Assembly: GCF_008727795.1 (NCBI RefSeq)
Contig: NZ_CP044222.1
Span: 3,224,001-3,288,000, forward strand
From: Nitrincola iocasae
GTDB taxonomy: Bacteria > Pseudomonadota > Gammaproteobacteria > Pseudomonadales > Balneatricaceae
DNA length: 64,000 nt
Direction of reading: 5' to 3'
Below, piece by piece: positions 62,820-64,000 of this stretch. Both the position numbers and the translations under genes were made by a program. The stretch's first letter is position 1. Each line of letters starts with the position of its first letter. A model generated the notes under the pieces. That model had not been told where the DNA came from, searched no databases, and was given only the letters and a program-made list of their open reading frames with translations.

Positions 62820-63311
62820 ATGTCAACTAAATACTGGATCGTCAGTCTACTTTGCCTGCTACCCTGGCAGGCTTCTGCCCAGAACCTCCCGCCTGGGCCA
62901 CAACAGCCCGTACAGTCGCAGGCAAGTGTTGAGCGCATCAGTAATGAGCTGGCCGCACTGGCCCGCACTGAAATCCGCGCAGGCAACCACAAGCGCTTCC
63001 TATTGCAACAGCAAGGGTCTAGCCTGGAAGCGCTTCCTGACAGTTTTATATTTGATTACCCCCCGGCCGGAACGCACGGACAGATTCAGCAAATTTTCTG
63101 GAATGAACCCGAAAGCCTGTTTGCACTGGTCAATCTGGGCAAGCAACATCAGGTTCTGCCCGGCCACTTGCTGCGTTACAGCAAACGTTATCCGGGCCAT
63201 GCAACACTTCCCGGCGGTGTGCTGATGATTTTGCAAACCTTTGAGCAACAAAGTTATGCGCAGATTCTTCAGGCTAACCGTGTACCTGCCGTCAACGACC
63301 CCATAGAGTGA
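62820..63311 (+). CDS. Secreted protein of unknown function in the flagellar set
   Basis: A 163-residue protein with a signal peptide (cleavage after ASA near residue 20), a Gln/Pro-rich segment, a helix region with ISNELAALARTEIRAGNHKRFLLQQQ, and a C-terminal part with GHLLRYSKRYPG and GVLMILQTFEQQSYAQILQANRVPAVNDPI. The last stretch resembles a motif seen after LysM domains in some envelope proteins (aromatic-SYA-x-I-x-A-x-RxPx-x-x-D), but no LysM is present. AAGGGTG precedes the ATG. Placement between flgP-like and flgT-like genes suggests a flagellar outer-membrane function. The family is not recognised. Confidence 0.8.
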   Translation: MSTKYWIVSLLCLLPWQASAQNLPPGPQQPVQSQASVERISNELAALARTEIRAGNHKRFLLQQQGSSLEALPDSFIFDYPPAGTHGQIQQIFWNEPESLFALVNLGKQHQVLPGHLLRYSKRYPGHATLPGGVLMILQTFEQQSYAQILQANRVPAVNDPIE

Positions 63312-63317
63312 CCCCTC

Positions 63318-64000
63318 ATGCGCCGGATTATATGTCTGCTACTACTCAGCCTGATCATTGCTTCACCTCTACAGGCCGAAGTACCGCGCACTATTGAAGC
63401 GGAGGGAACAGCAACAATCACAAATGGTGATCTGATTACAGCCAGACGCACAGCCGTTAACCAGGCTGCGGAAATGGCTACAAGGCGAGCTTCAACATTT
63501 GTCTCTTCAAGCTCAGAAGTAAGGGATGGCGCACTGGTCAGCGACAACACCCGCATCACCAGCAATGGGCTACTACATGACATTCATGTTATTGAAGAAC
63601 ACCTGAACGGCAATGAACTCACCGTCAGAATCCGGGCGCAGGTAAGTGGCGCTCAGGGCTGTCCCGGCGGCATGGAAGAAAGTGCTTATCAGCGTAATAT
63701 CGGCTTCACTGCTTTTCCTATGACACAACCCTCACAAGCCAACGCCGGTGGCCTGCATCAGATAGCTACACAGCTACCCGAGTTAATGGCACGCGAGCTA
63801 AAGCAAAGTCCGGGCTTCAACAGCCACACAGCTACCCATCTGACATTACACCCCAACCTGCAAAACGCACCGACACAAATGCTCGATGATGGCACTCTGA
63901 CCAATCTGCAGCGTCACACTGAACAGACCAACATGCAGTATATTGTCTCCGGCGTCATTCGTGATATCAGCCAGCGCAACCCACAGGGCGCACGCGAGCC
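63318..64000 (+). CDS. flgT: Flagellar assembly protein FlgT-like, N-terminal part (runs off the window)
   Basis: An open frame from the ATG at 63318 runs without a stop to the right edge (227 codons). A signal peptide (cleavage after QAE or LQA, about residue 20) is followed by the FlgT N-terminal pattern IEAEGTATITNGDLITARRTAVNQAAEMATRRA and a middle-domain start around NIGFTAFPMTQPSQANAGGLHQIATQLPELMARELKQS. In Vibrio, FlgT forms the H ring that anchors the sodium-driven motor. It starts six bases after the preceding stop, so the three genes form one operon. Confidence 0.8.
   Translation, partial: MRRIICLLLLSLIIASPLQAEVPRTIEAEGTATITNGDLITARRTAVNQAAEMATRRASTFVSSSSEVRDGALVSDNTRITSNGLLHDIHVIEEHLNGNELTVRIRAQVSGAQGCPGGMEESAYQRNIGFTAFPMTQPSQANAGGLHQIATQLPELMARELKQSPGFNSHTATHLTLHPNLQNAPTQMLDDGTLTNLQRHTEQTNMQYIVSGVIRDISQRNPQGARE

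Overview
The window is chromosomal DNA from a Gammaproteobacterium, most likely a marine or halophilic Oceanospirillales-like organism. The evidence is gene order: glnD-map-rpsB-tsf-pyrH-frr-uppS-cdsA-rseP-bamA-skp-lpxD-fabZ-lpxA-lpxB-rnhB-dnaE-accA-tilS-pyrG-eno-ftsB-truD-surE-pcm-nlpD-rpoS and mutS/pncC-recA-recX-alaS-lysC-csrA-tRNA-Ser-tRNA-Arg are classical gammaproteobacterial arrangements, while DUF1302/DUF1329 proteins, TRAP transporters and a sodium-pumping oxaloacetate decarboxylase suggest a sodium-rich habitat. The genus cannot be fixed from the sequence alone. No IS element, prophage, CRISPR array or rRNA gene was seen.

Layout. 1-2200: a truncated HAMP/PAS membrane sensor with a tiny lipoprotein-like ORF in front of it, and an AraC-type regulator. 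2400-5750: a DUF1302-DUF1329 envelope pair divergent from that regulator. 5770-8950: an NlpC/P60 lipoprotein, the SrmB-like RNA helicase and a class II histone-deacetylase-like enzyme. 8950-16730: organic-acid section with TRAP permeases (dctQM), an EamA exporter, a TakP-like TRAP binding protein and oadGAB. 17040-23820: two tRNA-Arg, one tRNA-Ser, csrA, lysC, alaS, recX, recA (LexA box upstream) and pncC. 23996-26593: mutS. 26624-29897: an accessory pair, a GT4 glycosyltransferase fused to a phosphoesterase-like domain, plus an LPG-synthase-type membrane protein. 29913-58375: about 28 kb of housekeeping genes, all on the minus strand (stress sigma factor, lipid A, outer-membrane biogenesis, fatty acid, DNA replication, translation). 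58677-64000: map, glnD, then the start of a flagellar outer-membrane set (flgP-like, an unknown secreted protein, flgT-like).

Most notable observations. (1) The 744-residue protein at 26624-28858 joins a diacylglycerol-glucosyltransferase-like GT4 domain to a membrane-anchored calcineurin-like phosphoesterase fold in which every canonical metal-ligand motif is altered: a pseudoenzyme fused to a glycosyltransferase, translationally overlapped with a flippase-like membrane protein. (2) Three genes of the MEP isoprenoid pathway are missing from their conserved places: ispD and ispF between ftsB and truD, and dxr from both of its usual sites around uppS/cdsA/rseP, although uppS is present. (3) The usual dnaE-accA junction is opened by about 0.8 kb carrying one or two small membrane proteins. 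(4) A perfect 22-bp palindrome lies between the divergent TRAP permease and EamA genes.
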